NCBI RefSeq assembly: GCF_000335475.2
Contig: NZ_ANAH02000008.1
Span: forward strand, 186,001 to 250,000
Length of the DNA stretch: 64,000 nucleotides
Direction: 5' to 3'
From: Cystobacter fuscus DSM 2262
GTDB taxonomy: Bacteria; Myxococcota; Myxococcia; Myxococcales; Myxococcaceae
Shown here: positions 6,952 through 15,762 of the stretch, piece after piece
How positions within the stretch are numbered: position 1 is the stretch's first letter
How the letters are laid out: every line of letters begins with the position of its first letter
Notes under the pieces: model-generated
The model's input: the letters and a program-made list of their open reading frames with translations, nothing else
Told to the model about the DNA's origin: nothing
Databases searched by the model: none
Made by a program: the position numbers and the translations under genes

Positions 6952-9738
6952 TCAGGGGGCGATGTAGATCCACCCACCGAGCAGGGTGTTGTTGTCCGTG
7001 AACAGCTCGGGGCCACCCACCGGATTCACCACGGCCCCCACGTAGTAGAGCCCTGGCGTGTCCGGGTTCGCCTGCGGCGGATGGGCGTTCCCGGTGACAG
7101 ACAGCGTCTGGCACCAGCCGGGCTGGAGGACTTGCGTGCTGACCTCTCCCACGAGGACATCCTCGGACGGGCCCTGGGGCGAGGGAAGATCGAGCGTGGC
7201 GTCCGTGGACAGAAGCACACGCACGCGGGTGCTCCCGGCCCGGGTGCCCTGGTTGCACACCGTCAGCTGGACACCCAGGCTCTGGCCACTTCGGGCGAAC
7301 ACGGGACTCTCCATCTCGGAGATGACGAAGTCCGCCTCGGGGCCCACGCCCAACCGGTCGCCCGAATGGATGTTGTTGTCCTCGATGAGTTCCGGGGTGG
7401 CGTTGTTCGGATCCACCACGGCCCCCAGATAGAAGCCAAAGTCGCCCGGCCATCTCGGGGGCTCGCCAGAGGCCTGGCCGGAAATGGTCACCGTGACGCA
7501 CTGGCCAGGGAGCACCGAGGGCACCGGCTGGTCCCCCACGATGACGTCCTCGGAAGAACCAGACGAAGACGGGACACGGATGGACTCATCCTTGGACAGG
7601 AGCAGGGTCACGCGGGTGCTCTCCGCCCGGGTTCCCTGGTTGCACACCGCCACCTCGGCGGTGAGCGGCTGTCCGGGATACACGCTGGCCGGGCCCTTCA
7701 CCGAGCCGATGACGAAGTCCGCGCCAGCGCCCACGCCCAGCAGGTAGCCCGAGTGCGTGTTGTTGTCCTCGATGAACTCCGGGGTGGCGTTGTCCGGATC
7801 CACCACGGCCCCCAGGTGGAAGGCCCGGACGTCCGGCCGACTCATGGGCGGGACCTGGGCAGAGCCGGAGAGGGAAACGGTGGCGCATTGGCCGGGAGCG
7901 AGTTGAGACACCGGCGCCTGGCTCACGAGGGAGTCCTCTGGAGGAGCGGACGGAGACGGGGGGCGAATGGACGCGTCCTCGGACAGCAGCAAGGCCACGC
8001 GGGTGCTCTCGGCCACGGTGCCCTGGTTGCACACCGTCACCTGGGCGGTGAGCGGCTGTCCGGGCTGCACACTGGCCGGGCCCTTCACCGAGGTGATGAC
8101 GAAGTCCGCGCCAGTGCCCACGCCCAGCAGGTAACCCGAGTGCGTGTTGTTGCCCTCGATGAGTTCCTGGGTGGTGTTGTCCGGATCCACCATGGCCCCC
8201 AGGTGGAAGGCCCGTGTGTCCGGCCCGCTCACCGGCGGAGGAGAAATGCTGCCGGAGAGGGACACCGTGGCGCACCGGCCTGGGAACAAGGAGGGCACCT
8301 GCACGACTCCCACGAGGGCATCCCCGGAAGGCGCGGACGGAGACGGCGCGCGAATGGACGCGTCCTCGGACAGGAGCAGGGCCACGCGGGTGCCGCCGGC
8401 CTGGGTGCCCTGGTTGCACACCGCCACCTGGGCGGTGAGGGCCTGCCCGGGTCCCACGCTGGCCGGACCCTTCACCGAGGTGATGAAGAAGTCCGCGCCA
8501 CTGCCCACGCCCAGCAGGTAGCCCGGGTGCGTGTTGTTGTCCTCGATGAGCTCCAGGGTGGCGCTGTTCCGGTACACCCCGGCGCCCAGGTGGAAGGCCC
8601 GCACGTCGGGCGAGCTCGTGGCCGGGGGCTGGGCCTGGCCAAGGACGAACACCGTGGAGCACTGGCCGGGAACGAGCAGAGGCACCGGCGCATCACCCAC
8701 GAGGGAGTCCTCGGAAGGCGCGGACGGAGACGGGATTCGAATGGACGCGTCCTCGGACAGGAGCAGGGACACGCGGCTGAAGTCGGCCCGGGTGCCCTGG
8801 TTGCACACCGTCACCTCGGAGGTGAACGACTGCCCAGGCTGCACGCTGGCCGGACCCTTCACCGAGGTGATGAGGAAGTCCGCGCCACTGCCCACGCCCA
8901 GCAGGTAGCCCGGGTGCGTGTTGTTGTCCTCGAAGAACTCCGGGATGGCGTTGTTCGGATCCACCACGGCGCCCAGGTGGAAGGCCCGGATGTCCGGCCG
9001 ACTCGGGGGCGGAGGCAAGGCCAGACCAGAAACGGGGACCGTCGTGCACTGGCCGGAGAAGAGCGGAGGCACCGATGCCTCACCCACCAGGATGTCCTCC
9101 GGAGGAGGACCAGCGGGAGACGGAAGACGGATGTTCGCGTCCTCCGACAAGAACAAGCTCACCCGGGTGCCGCCGGCCTGGGTGCTCAGGTTGCACACCG
9201 TCACCTGGGCGGAGAGGGATTGCCCGGGCTCCACACTGGCCGGACCCTTCACCGAGGTGATGACGAAGTCCGGTTGAAACCCGATTCCCAGCGGAGCACT
9301 GATGCGCGTGTCATTGCTCGGGTCCGCATCCTCGGGGGTCGAGATGCGAGCACCCACGTACCAGATGCCCTCGGAGGGAACCTGGGCGTACACAGTCGCC
9401 TTCTGCCGCCTGCACTCTCCGGGCGCCAGGAACGGGTCGAACTGCCCCACCCGCCTGTCCGTCTCCTCGGAGATGACGGTGTCCGAGGACAGGAACAACC
9501 CACCCCGCGCGGAGCCCGCCATGCCCCCCTGGTTGCAGATCGTGGCCGTGACCTCGAAGGAGAGTCCTGGATGGACACTGTGAGGAGCGCTCAACTCCGT
9601 CACCACGAAATCAGGTCCGGTGAGCAGTTGTTTCGCGGTCTCGTGTCCACCGCCAGGGAATGGCTCCTGCGCGTCGCATCCCCAAATAGCCATCAACGCG
9701 AGGGCACCGAGCCCCGCTTTCATCCTGCGTTCATCCAT
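6952..9738 (-). CDS. Large CARDB-repeat lipoprotein
   Basis: 928 aa. A short hydrophobic leader ends in AIWGC, an acceptable but not classical lipobox. Seven consecutive CARDB (cell-adhesion-related, Ig-like) domains of about 125-129 residues follow. Each opens with a form of ADFVITSVKGPASVQPGQ, carries VTVCNQGT in the middle and ends with DNNTHPGYLLGVG. Repeats 2-6 are very alike at DNA level with a 387-bp period (for example 8144, 8531 and 8918 are equivalent positions). The first and last repeats are diverged. Such proteins are usually adhesive stalks on the cell surface. Start 9738 is the most upstream; 9723 is the alternative. Confidence 0.85.
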   Translation of the reverse strand: MDERRMKAGLGALALMAIWGCDAQEPFPGGGHETAKQLLTGPDFVVTELSAPHSVHPGLSFEVTATICNQGGMAGSARGGLFLSSDTVISEETDRRVGQFDPFLAPGECRRQKATVYAQVPSEGIWYVGARISTPEDADPSNDTRISAPLGIGFQPDFVITSVKGPASVEPGQSLSAQVTVCNLSTQAGGTRVSLFLSEDANIRLPSPAGPPPEDILVGEASVPPLFSGQCTTVPVSGLALPPPPSRPDIRAFHLGAVVDPNNAIPEFFEDNNTHPGYLLGVGSGADFLITSVKGPASVQPGQSFTSEVTVCNQGTRADFSRVSLLLSEDASIRIPSPSAPSEDSLVGDAPVPLLVPGQCSTVFVLGQAQPPATSSPDVRAFHLGAGVYRNSATLELIEDNNTHPGYLLGVGSGADFFITSVKGPASVGPGQALTAQVAVCNQGTQAGGTRVALLLSEDASIRAPSPSAPSGDALVGVVQVPSLFPGRCATVSLSGSISPPPVSGPDTRAFHLGAMVDPDNTTQELIEGNNTHSGYLLGVGTGADFVITSVKGPASVQPGQPLTAQVTVCNQGTVAESTRVALLLSEDASIRPPSPSAPPEDSLVSQAPVSQLAPGQCATVSLSGSAQVPPMSRPDVRAFHLGAVVDPDNATPEFIEDNNTHSGYLLGVGAGADFVIGSVKGPASVYPGQPLTAEVAVCNQGTRAESTRVTLLLSKDESIRVPSSSGSSEDVIVGDQPVPSVLPGQCVTVTISGQASGEPPRWPGDFGFYLGAVVDPNNATPELIEDNNIHSGDRLGVGPEADFVISEMESPVFARSGQSLGVQLTVCNQGTRAGSTRVRVLLSTDATLDLPSPQGPSEDVLVGEVSTQVLQPGWCQTLSVTGNAHPPQANPDTPGLYYVGAVVNPVGGPELFTDNNTLLGGWIYIAP
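6990..9640. repeat. Tandem DNA repeat encoding CARDB domains, 387-bp period
   Basis: The body of the CARDB gene is a tandem array of long repeats with a period of 387 bp in its central part. The high similarity suggests recent unequal crossing-over, so repeat number may vary between strains. It also produces long spurious open frames on the opposite strand. Confidence 0.75.
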
Positions 9739-9991
9739 GGGTCTTCACTCGTTCGGGAGGGGTTGAAGTGCGGCGGCGAACCCTGTCGCGCCACGAAGCT
9801 CCCGGACGTGGATGACCACTGAGTATTTTATGGGAATTTTATTGGAAGCGAGACGCATGAGGCAACGCCTCAGCGCACTTCGCTCCCGCGGGCTCAGGTT
9901 ACACGTTCACCTTCACGGGCACATGTGCCGGAAGTCATATGAGGAAGGGAAGGCCACGAACCCAACGCGCCTTCCCTTGCCCCTGAATCCG
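9739..9991. other. Intergenic region upstream of CARDB gene
   Basis: No gene seen. It contains an AT-rich patch (about 9824-9845, unusual for this genome) that could serve as the promoter region of the CARDB gene. A 16-base sequence CATGTGCCGGAAGTCA at 9922-9937 is identical to 91-106. Confidence 0.4.
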
Positions 9992-10422
9992 CTCCGGGCG
10001 CCCTACCCGCGCACCGCGGACAGCCGGCGCCGCAGCCGGCGCACGCGCTCGACGGCGTCCTGGGGCAACAGGCGCTTGGCCACTTCACGCACCTGCCGCA
10101 TCCCCTGCTCACGCCGCACGAACCACTCGCCATCACCGCCGGGCGAGAGCACCCGCAGGGACACGGTGCGCCGCTGTTTCGTCGTCCAGTCGGACTTGTA
10201 TGTCTCGGTGCCGCGCAGGAAGTCGTAATCGGTGAGCCCGGCCTCGAGGGCGTCGCGGAACGTCTCCCCCACGAGCACCAGCCCCACGCTGCGGTTGCGC
10301 CACGTCCCACTGATCCCTCAGCTCCCACAGGGCGGAGGCGAAGGTGCGCGCCACCTCCTCCTCCCGGCCGCGCCGCGCCACCACGTCCAGGTGGTCGCTG
10401 CCCACACGTGCGACTCGCCCAG
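9992..10422 (-). pseudogene. Decayed partial copy of exoI
   Basis: Positions 9992-10304 repeat 15752-16064 (3' end of the intact exoI) with only a handful of mismatches. The sequence then jumps: 10301-10422 matches 16552-16672. A 491-bp internal piece is missing, with the four bases CACG shared at the junction. A 94-residue frame from 10287 still encodes the exoI C-terminus but has no start context of its own. The fragment cannot make a complete acyltransferase. It lies on the far side of the Rhs cassette from the intact gene, so the cassette is flanked by direct repeats. Confidence 0.9.
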
Positions 10423-10725
10423 CTCCTCCACGGCGGCCCGCCTTGGCTGAATAGTCTACAAGAAGACGGAGCCCCTGGCCGAGAAACTCCAGGACACGCA
10501 GAGGGTGCTGGAATGCTGGCCCGTGGCGACATACTGCCACGAAACGGCTTGAGCCCGCGATGAATGACGAGACGCGCCAATCCTCCACGTGGGGCGACTT
10601 GAGCGAATGAAGGCTGCGACTCACCCGGACGTGGACGTACCGCGACCATGGGAAGGGAATTGCGCGGCAGGTGGAGAAGCTCCTGGGGCCGCAGTGGCGG
10701 CCCTCGGAGTTGGGAGGAAATCGTC
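10423..10725. other. Junction region with possible gene remnant
   Basis: No complete gene. A 34-codon stretch on the plus strand (10451-10552, ending in TGA) reads plausibly as a protein C-terminus (contains TEPLAEKLQDTQRVLECW) but has no start, since a stop lies directly upstream. A second stretch near 10620-10720 also looks protein-like in the frame of 10671. They may be remains of a gene that came with the Rhs module. The ribosome-binding site of the Rhs gene (GGGAGG) lies at its right end. Confidence 0.35.
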
Positions 10726-12627
10726 ATGATGCCAGCCGCCAAGCACTTCGATCCGCTGCTGGGGATCGACATCCACCTCATCCAGCCGCCTGGCGGCGTG
10801 CCTCCGGTCCCCATCCCCCACCCGCATATCGGGATGGTGTTCGACCCAATGGACTACGTGCCCATCCTGGGGGCGACGGTGCTGGTCGGGGGCGTGCCCC
10901 GAGCGCAGGCGGGCACCTCGGGCATTGCGCTCCCGCCCCACATCCCCATGGGGGGTGTGTTCATCAAGCCCCCGGCCAACGAGTCCGAGGTCTTCATGGG
11001 CAGCTCCACCGTGTCGGTGGACGGGGACGCGTTCAGCCACCTGGCCCTGCCGGCGCTGAGCTGCCAGGACATCGGGATGCCGCCCATTCCGCGGCTCAAG
11101 AAGAAGAAGAGCGTCAACAGCCTGGTGCTCCCGACGACGATGGTGCTGTCCATTCCGGTGCCAGTGGTGGTGGGGGGACCGCCAACCGTCTCGCTCATGG
11201 CCCTGGGCATGCGCGCGGGCATGGCGCTGATGGGTGCGCTGGTGTCGAAGCTGAAGAAGATGCGCGCGGCGCGCAAGTCGCAGAACGGCGTGCACTGCAA
11301 CGGCGGACACCCGGTGGATGTGATTACCGGGGCCAATTTCGACGAGTTCGTGGATGCGCGCTCGGCGCCCCCGGGGCTCTTCTGCTGGCGCCGCCGCTAC
11401 ACCACGGCGCACGCGGACCGCCAGGGAGTGCTGGGCTGGGGCTTCCGGCACGAGTACCAGCACACGCTGCACCTGTTGCGCCAGGCGTGGCGGTACGAAG
11501 ACGCCCGGGGCCGCGTCATCGACTTCGAACCGCTGAAGGAGGGCGAGCGCGAGACGAAGCGGCACGGCGTGGTACTGCGCCGTCTGGACAGGGATCGCTA
11601 CGAGCTTTCCGAAGGTCGGGGGCCACGCCTGGTACTCCAGGCCGCCGACGGGGAGAACATCGCCCGGCTGCGCTTCGTGCGTTCGGCGGAGGCCGAGTTG
11701 GAACTGCGCCATGAGGGCGAACGGCTGAGTAAGGTGACGGAGCGCACGCTGCGGGGGTGCTGCCTCTACCGCTTCGTCCACGACCTCGCGGGCCGACTCA
11801 CGGAAGTGCTGCGCGTGCGATCCAGCGGTACGAGGCGAGTGGCCCGATACGAGTACGACCGCCATGGGCACCTCGTGGTATCCGAGGATGCAGAGGGCGG
11901 TCGGCACGAGTACCAGTATGACGAGGCACACCGCTGGACTCGGATGCGTACCCCCACGGGTTACAGTTTCTGGTGGCGCTACGACGCACAAGGCCGCTGC
12001 GCGGAAACCTCGGGCGAGGACGGATTGTGGTGGGCGCGATTTGAATACGCCCCCGAGAAGCAGGAGTCTCGCGTCACCGAGCGACGGGGCGGCATCAGCA
12101 TCTTCCAATACGATAAGAACCTCACCTTGCGGAAGCGGATCGATCCGTACGGCGGGATATTGGTGCGCGAAGCCGATGCCGAAGGGCGCGTTCTACGAGA
12201 GGTGGATCCTGGCGGACGCGTGACGCAGATGGTGTACGACGCGCACGGCGCGCTCGTGGGCCGCGTTGATCCATACCAGCGGATGCTGCCTCCTCCGGAG
12301 GAGATGCCACGCCCCAGGCCACCAGACATGTTCGTCCATCCCCGGACGCCGCTGGGCCACATGATGGGCAGAGGCATGGATGAACTGCCGCGAGCAGCGC
12401 TGGGTGCATCTCGGACGCTGCTCTCTCGGTTGCCAGCCGCGCTCGCCGAATGGATCACGCTCCTCGTCCGGCTGCGTCCCGAGGACCTGCGGGAAGAGCC
12501 CCAACCGGTGCGTACTCATGACAGCCAGGGGCGTCTGGTGCGGGAAGTGGATGCCGCTGGGCGCTAACGCGAGTGGCATTACGATCCCGCGGGCAACGAA
12601 GTATGGTATCGGGACGCGGACGGCCAA

Positions 12628-14922
12628 GTGAGGGAGCGCCGAATCAGTCGTTGGAACCTGGTGACCGAAGAAGTGGATGGATTGGGCCACACCACGCATT
12701 ACGAGTACTCGTCCACGGAGCAGGTGACGCGTACCGTCGATCCAGGGGGAAGCGTCAGTGAGTATGAATACGACGAGAAAGATCGTCTCATCCGCATCTG
12801 GCGCCATGGAGCCCTCAAGGAGGAGTACGTCTGGTACGCGGGTGATCGCCTAGTGGAGAAGCGGGACGGCCATGGCCAAATCCTGATGCGCATCGAACAC
12901 GGGCCGCGGGGACACACGTCGACGCGGCACTTGGCATCGGGCGGTCGGCACCTGCTTGCCTGGGACGAGCGCGGTCGTCCCATTCGCGCCAGCACGGAGT
13001 CCCATGAGGTACGACTCCTGCGCGATGCCCAGGGCCGGATGCTGTGCGACTTGCGTGATGGCCGAGGCTCGGAGCACATCCGAAGCCCCTCGGCACGCCA
13101 CACCCTGGTGCTGGGGCGCTTTACCTGGAAACAGCAAGGGAACAAGGAGGAAGGAGATCTGCTGCTGGTGGATCCGACAGGAGGCCATCACCGGCTGAGC
13201 AGGGAACCAACGGGACTGGTTCTGCGTGAGCATGCGAATGGAGCACGCGAACTACGCCAGTATGACGATGTCGGCAGGCTGCGCTCGAGCCTCATCTGGA
13301 AACCAACACATGATGGCGCGTACCATTCCCGCTGGGTGCGCTACGACTACACAGCAGAAGGAGATCTCGACGGGTTCTGGGACAGCATCCGAGGACAGAC
13401 ACGTTACGCCACGGACCCGGCTCATCGGTTGGTGCAGGAGGAAGGTCCACGAGGCCGCGTCCTGTACCGGTTGGATGCGGCCGGCAACCTCCAGGAACAG
13501 CCAGGCTTGAGCAACGTGGTACTCGCCGAAGGCAACCGCTTGGCCTCGGCCAATGGCGAGACCCTCACCTACGATCACCGCAACCATCTCCGGGAGCGCC
13601 GCTCCTACGAGGGCCCGTCCACCCGCTATACGTATGACAGCGCGGACATGCTGGTGTGCGTGGAAGATGGGCGGGCCGAGCCCTGGACGGCGGAGTACGA
13701 CGCCATCGGCCGCCGCCTCCGCTGTGGGCGAGGCGCGAGGCAGACGCACTTCTACTGGGATGGCGAGCGCTTGGCCGCTGAGGTGTCCCCGGAGGGGCGA
13801 CTGCGGCTCTATGGATATGCGGCGCATGACGCGCTGGTTCCACTCCTCTTCGTGGACTACGACAGCACGGAGGCTTCTCCCGAGAGCGGCCGCGTTTATA
13901 CCCTTTACACCAATCAGGGAGGTGTTCCCGACTGCGTGGAGGATGCGAGCGGGCGAGTGGTCTGGTGGGCGGAGCGAATCAACCCGTATGGGCATGTGGA
14001 GGTCGCACCATCATCCGGGTTGGAGCTGAACCTGCGCTGGCCAGGACATTACCTGGACACGGAGACAGGTCTTTTCTACAACCGCTTTCGCTACTACGAT
14101 CCGGTTCTGGGACGTTACCTGCAAAGCGACCCGCTCGGACTGGACGGAGGCATCAACCTGTATGCCTACGCCCCCAATCCTCTCGTCCAGTTCGATGTCC
14201 TCGGGCTCTCGCATCAGAGGAGTCCCAGCAGCAGCAAGACCCAACAGGATCCGGTCGAACATGTGCGAGCCAAGTATGGCGATGAGGGGGTTGGCACGTA
14301 TAACTCCCTGCTCGGAGACAGGATGGCGCCGCACCTCGCCAGGCAGACCCTCGAATACGCGGACGAAATGGGCATCCTCCGAGAGGTCCGTGAACTCGTT
14401 GACAGCGGCAAGCTCGAAAACCTGCGTGGGCTGAACGGATTCCTCAAGGAAATCAGGCAGGAACTCAAGCAAGGCCAACAGGGCAAACTTCGCCAATTCC
14501 ATGAGGCCCACCAACGCGCCATGAAGGGCAACGAGGTGGCTATCGAGGGCCGCCGCAAAATACCGGCCGACCCAAGGAGCGGCCAAGCAGACATCGTCGA
14601 CCACACTCAGGAAGAGGCTCTCCAGATGAAGGTGGTTACAGGAGCAAAAGAAGGTACCGTGATTGGCAACCTACAGTCAGCCGTGGATCAACTGGGTGGT
14701 TCTCGTGGCGAGTTTCCGCCTGACGGATACAAACGCATCGCCGATATCCGCATTGAAGCTCCCAACAATCCCCTCAACAACGCAACAGAGCAGCAACTCC
14801 GCGATACCCTGCGTGGCAAGATAGCCAATCTCGACAATCTCGACTCTGGCGAAGTGCACATCTCCAATACGACCAGGGCAGAACCCTACGTGTTCACCCC
14901 CGATCAACTGAAGCCGGATTGA
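12628..14922 (+). CDS. Downstream open frame of the Rhs gene, with C-terminal toxin region
   Basis: 764 codons, in the same frame as the upstream Rhs part. GTG 12628 is the first possible start after the stop, but no ribosome-binding site precedes it, so separate expression is doubtful. It contains the second half of the YD-repeat shell, the conserved core end at about 14100-14211 and the variable C-terminal domain. If the stop at 12565 is a sequencing error or is read through, this is simply the second half of one Rhs toxin. Confidence 0.55.
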   Translation: MRERRISRWNLVTEEVDGLGHTTHYEYSSTEQVTRTVDPGGSVSEYEYDEKDRLIRIWRHGALKEEYVWYAGDRLVEKRDGHGQILMRIEHGPRGHTSTRHLASGGRHLLAWDERGRPIRASTESHEVRLLRDAQGRMLCDLRDGRGSEHIRSPSARHTLVLGRFTWKQQGNKEEGDLLLVDPTGGHHRLSREPTGLVLREHANGARELRQYDDVGRLRSSLIWKPTHDGAYHSRWVRYDYTAEGDLDGFWDSIRGQTRYATDPAHRLVQEEGPRGRVLYRLDAAGNLQEQPGLSNVVLAEGNRLASANGETLTYDHRNHLRERRSYEGPSTRYTYDSADMLVCVEDGRAEPWTAEYDAIGRRLRCGRGARQTHFYWDGERLAAEVSPEGRLRLYGYAAHDALVPLLFVDYDSTEASPESGRVYTLYTNQGGVPDCVEDASGRVVWWAERINPYGHVEVAPSSGLELNLRWPGHYLDTETGLFYNRFRYYDPVLGRYLQSDPLGLDGGINLYAYAPNPLVQFDVLGLSHQRSPSSSKTQQDPVEHVRAKYGDEGVGTYNSLLGDRMAPHLARQTLEYADEMGILREVRELVDSGKLENLRGLNGFLKEIRQELKQGQQGKLRQFHEAHQRAMKGNEVAIEGRRKIPADPRSGQADIVDHTQEEALQMKVVTGAKEGTVIGNLQSAVDQLGGSRGEFPPDGYKRIADIRIEAPNNPLNNATEQQLRDTLRGKIANLDNLDSGEVHISNTTRAEPYVFTPDQLKPD
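14212..14919 (+). other. Rhs C-terminal toxin domain (family not recognised)
   Basis: 236 residues after the DVLGLS core boundary. The first half is helical (EYADEMGILREVRELVDSGK). The second half contains QADIVDHTQEEALQMKVV followed by NLQSAVDQLGG. The pattern of an acidic residue in a short strand, then a glutamine two residues before a lysine, resembles PD-(D/E)xK nucleases, so a nuclease is the best guess. This is inference from a short motif only. Confidence 0.5.
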
Positions 14923-14925
14923 CTC

Positions 14926-15735
14926 ATGCGTAATTTGTGGATCCAGACTGAAAGGGCTTTTGCTACCTGGGTTGCCGATCTGAGCGCGCTGCGTACCCGG
15001 CCTGAATCCTTGTTGGAATTCGTGCGGCACCTGCTTGCTGCTGGCATCCAGCACCAGGTACTGGAGTACATCGACGCACCCATCATTCAGTATCAGCGCA
15101 AGAGCACGGGTGACCTGTGCTCTCTGCTGACCACGCTCTACCAAGAGCGCCGTATCGTCGAACTCTTCGGCTTCACTGGCGCAGCCATGGCACCTGGCCA
15201 CCCACAGTCGTCCACATCACGTGCCACCCTGGCTTGGTACGATGCCAATGAGCGGCTGGTGGAGGGCCCCTGCGTGGATCTCGGCGCACTGCTCGCGGAA
15301 CTCAAGCCGTCACCGGACTGCATTCCACCTGGGTTCATGACGCACTATCCGCCACTCCGTGTAACAGGCTCGCGACTCGAGTATGGTGACACTTCGCCCG
15401 AGCCTCAGCGCTTCTCTCCAACTCAATCTCTCGAAGTACGCCTCGCCATCCATTCGGACATCTGGTTTCCATGGATCTACGGCTCGGCCCATCCAGCATG
15501 CGACTACGAGCGAATGTTCGACAACCGGGAGTTGGCTGGCCGCCATACACCCCGGCTCAATGCATTCCTCCGCACCGTGGCGGCCAAGACAAAGGCAATT
15601 GGAGGATCATGGTCGGTCGACCCGGATGACACCGGAGCAGACGCCATCCGCTGGCTCAACGCGGACGGCATTCTCCTTGATGTCGAACCGCTCCTGAGGA
15701 TGCCGCTAGATGCGCTCGACATCGAGTGGAGCTGA
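14926..15735 (+). CDS. Putative immunity protein for the Rhs toxin
   Basis: 269 aa, starting 3 bp after the Rhs stop. It has no signal peptide and no membrane segment, so it is probably cytoplasmic, as expected for protection against a cytoplasmic enzyme. It is rich in aromatic residues (WFPWIYGSAHPACDYERM). I do not recognise the family. The role is inferred from position: a small unrelated gene directly behind an Rhs C-terminal domain is normally its cognate immunity gene. The gene is intact even though the toxin frame is broken. Confidence 0.6.
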   Translation: MRNLWIQTERAFATWVADLSALRTRPESLLEFVRHLLAAGIQHQVLEYIDAPIIQYQRKSTGDLCSLLTTLYQERRIVELFGFTGAAMAPGHPQSSTSRATLAWYDANERLVEGPCVDLGALLAELKPSPDCIPPGFMTHYPPLRVTGSRLEYGDTSPEPQRFSPTQSLEVRLAIHSDIWFPWIYGSAHPACDYERMFDNRELAGRHTPRLNAFLRTVAAKTKAIGGSWSVDPDDTGADAIRWLNADGILLDVEPLLRMPLDALDIEWS

Positions 15736-15762
15736 CAAACCTTTCTCCCTCCTCCGGGCGCC

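Larger units (their letters stand above)
10726..14922 (+). pseudogene. PAAR/Rhs polymorphic toxin, interrupted by an in-frame stop
   Basis: The unbroken frame would encode about 1,398 residues. ATG 10726 follows GGGAGG at a good distance. Order of parts: a PAAR-like N-terminus (PPGGVPPVPIPHPHIG), a hydrophobic segment (about residues 125-170) typical of membrane-anchored Rhs proteins, an Rhs entry domain (NGGHPVDVITGANF), many YD repeats, and the core end RYLQSDPLGLDGGINLY followed by NPLVQFDVLGLS. A TAA at 12565-12567 stops translation after 613 codons; the same frame then continues through YD repeats (REWHYDPAGNEVWYRDADG). PAAR-Rhs proteins are usually loaded on type VI secretion spikes; no other secretion gene is nearby. 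A single substitution (for example CAA to TAA) would explain the break. Confidence 0.85.

Noticed and set aside
7750-9300. Regular repeats that might be taken for a CRISPR array
   Set aside because: The repeat unit is 387 bp and encodes CARDB domains; there are no short repeats with unique spacers and no cas genes.
7081-9822. 913-codon open frame on the plus strand opposite the CARDB gene
   Set aside because: It is the mirror of a repeated high-GC gene; the sequence is low-complexity His/Arg/Gly-rich with no domain, and the CARDB reading has clear repeats and a signal.
9992-10422. A second functional FemAB-type gene
   Set aside because: It lacks most of the protein, has an internal deletion and no start site, so it is a pseudogene fragment.
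12540-12640. Programmed frameshift in the Rhs gene
   Set aside because: Both halves are in the same frame, so the interruption is a stop codon, not a frameshift; no slippery sequence is needed.
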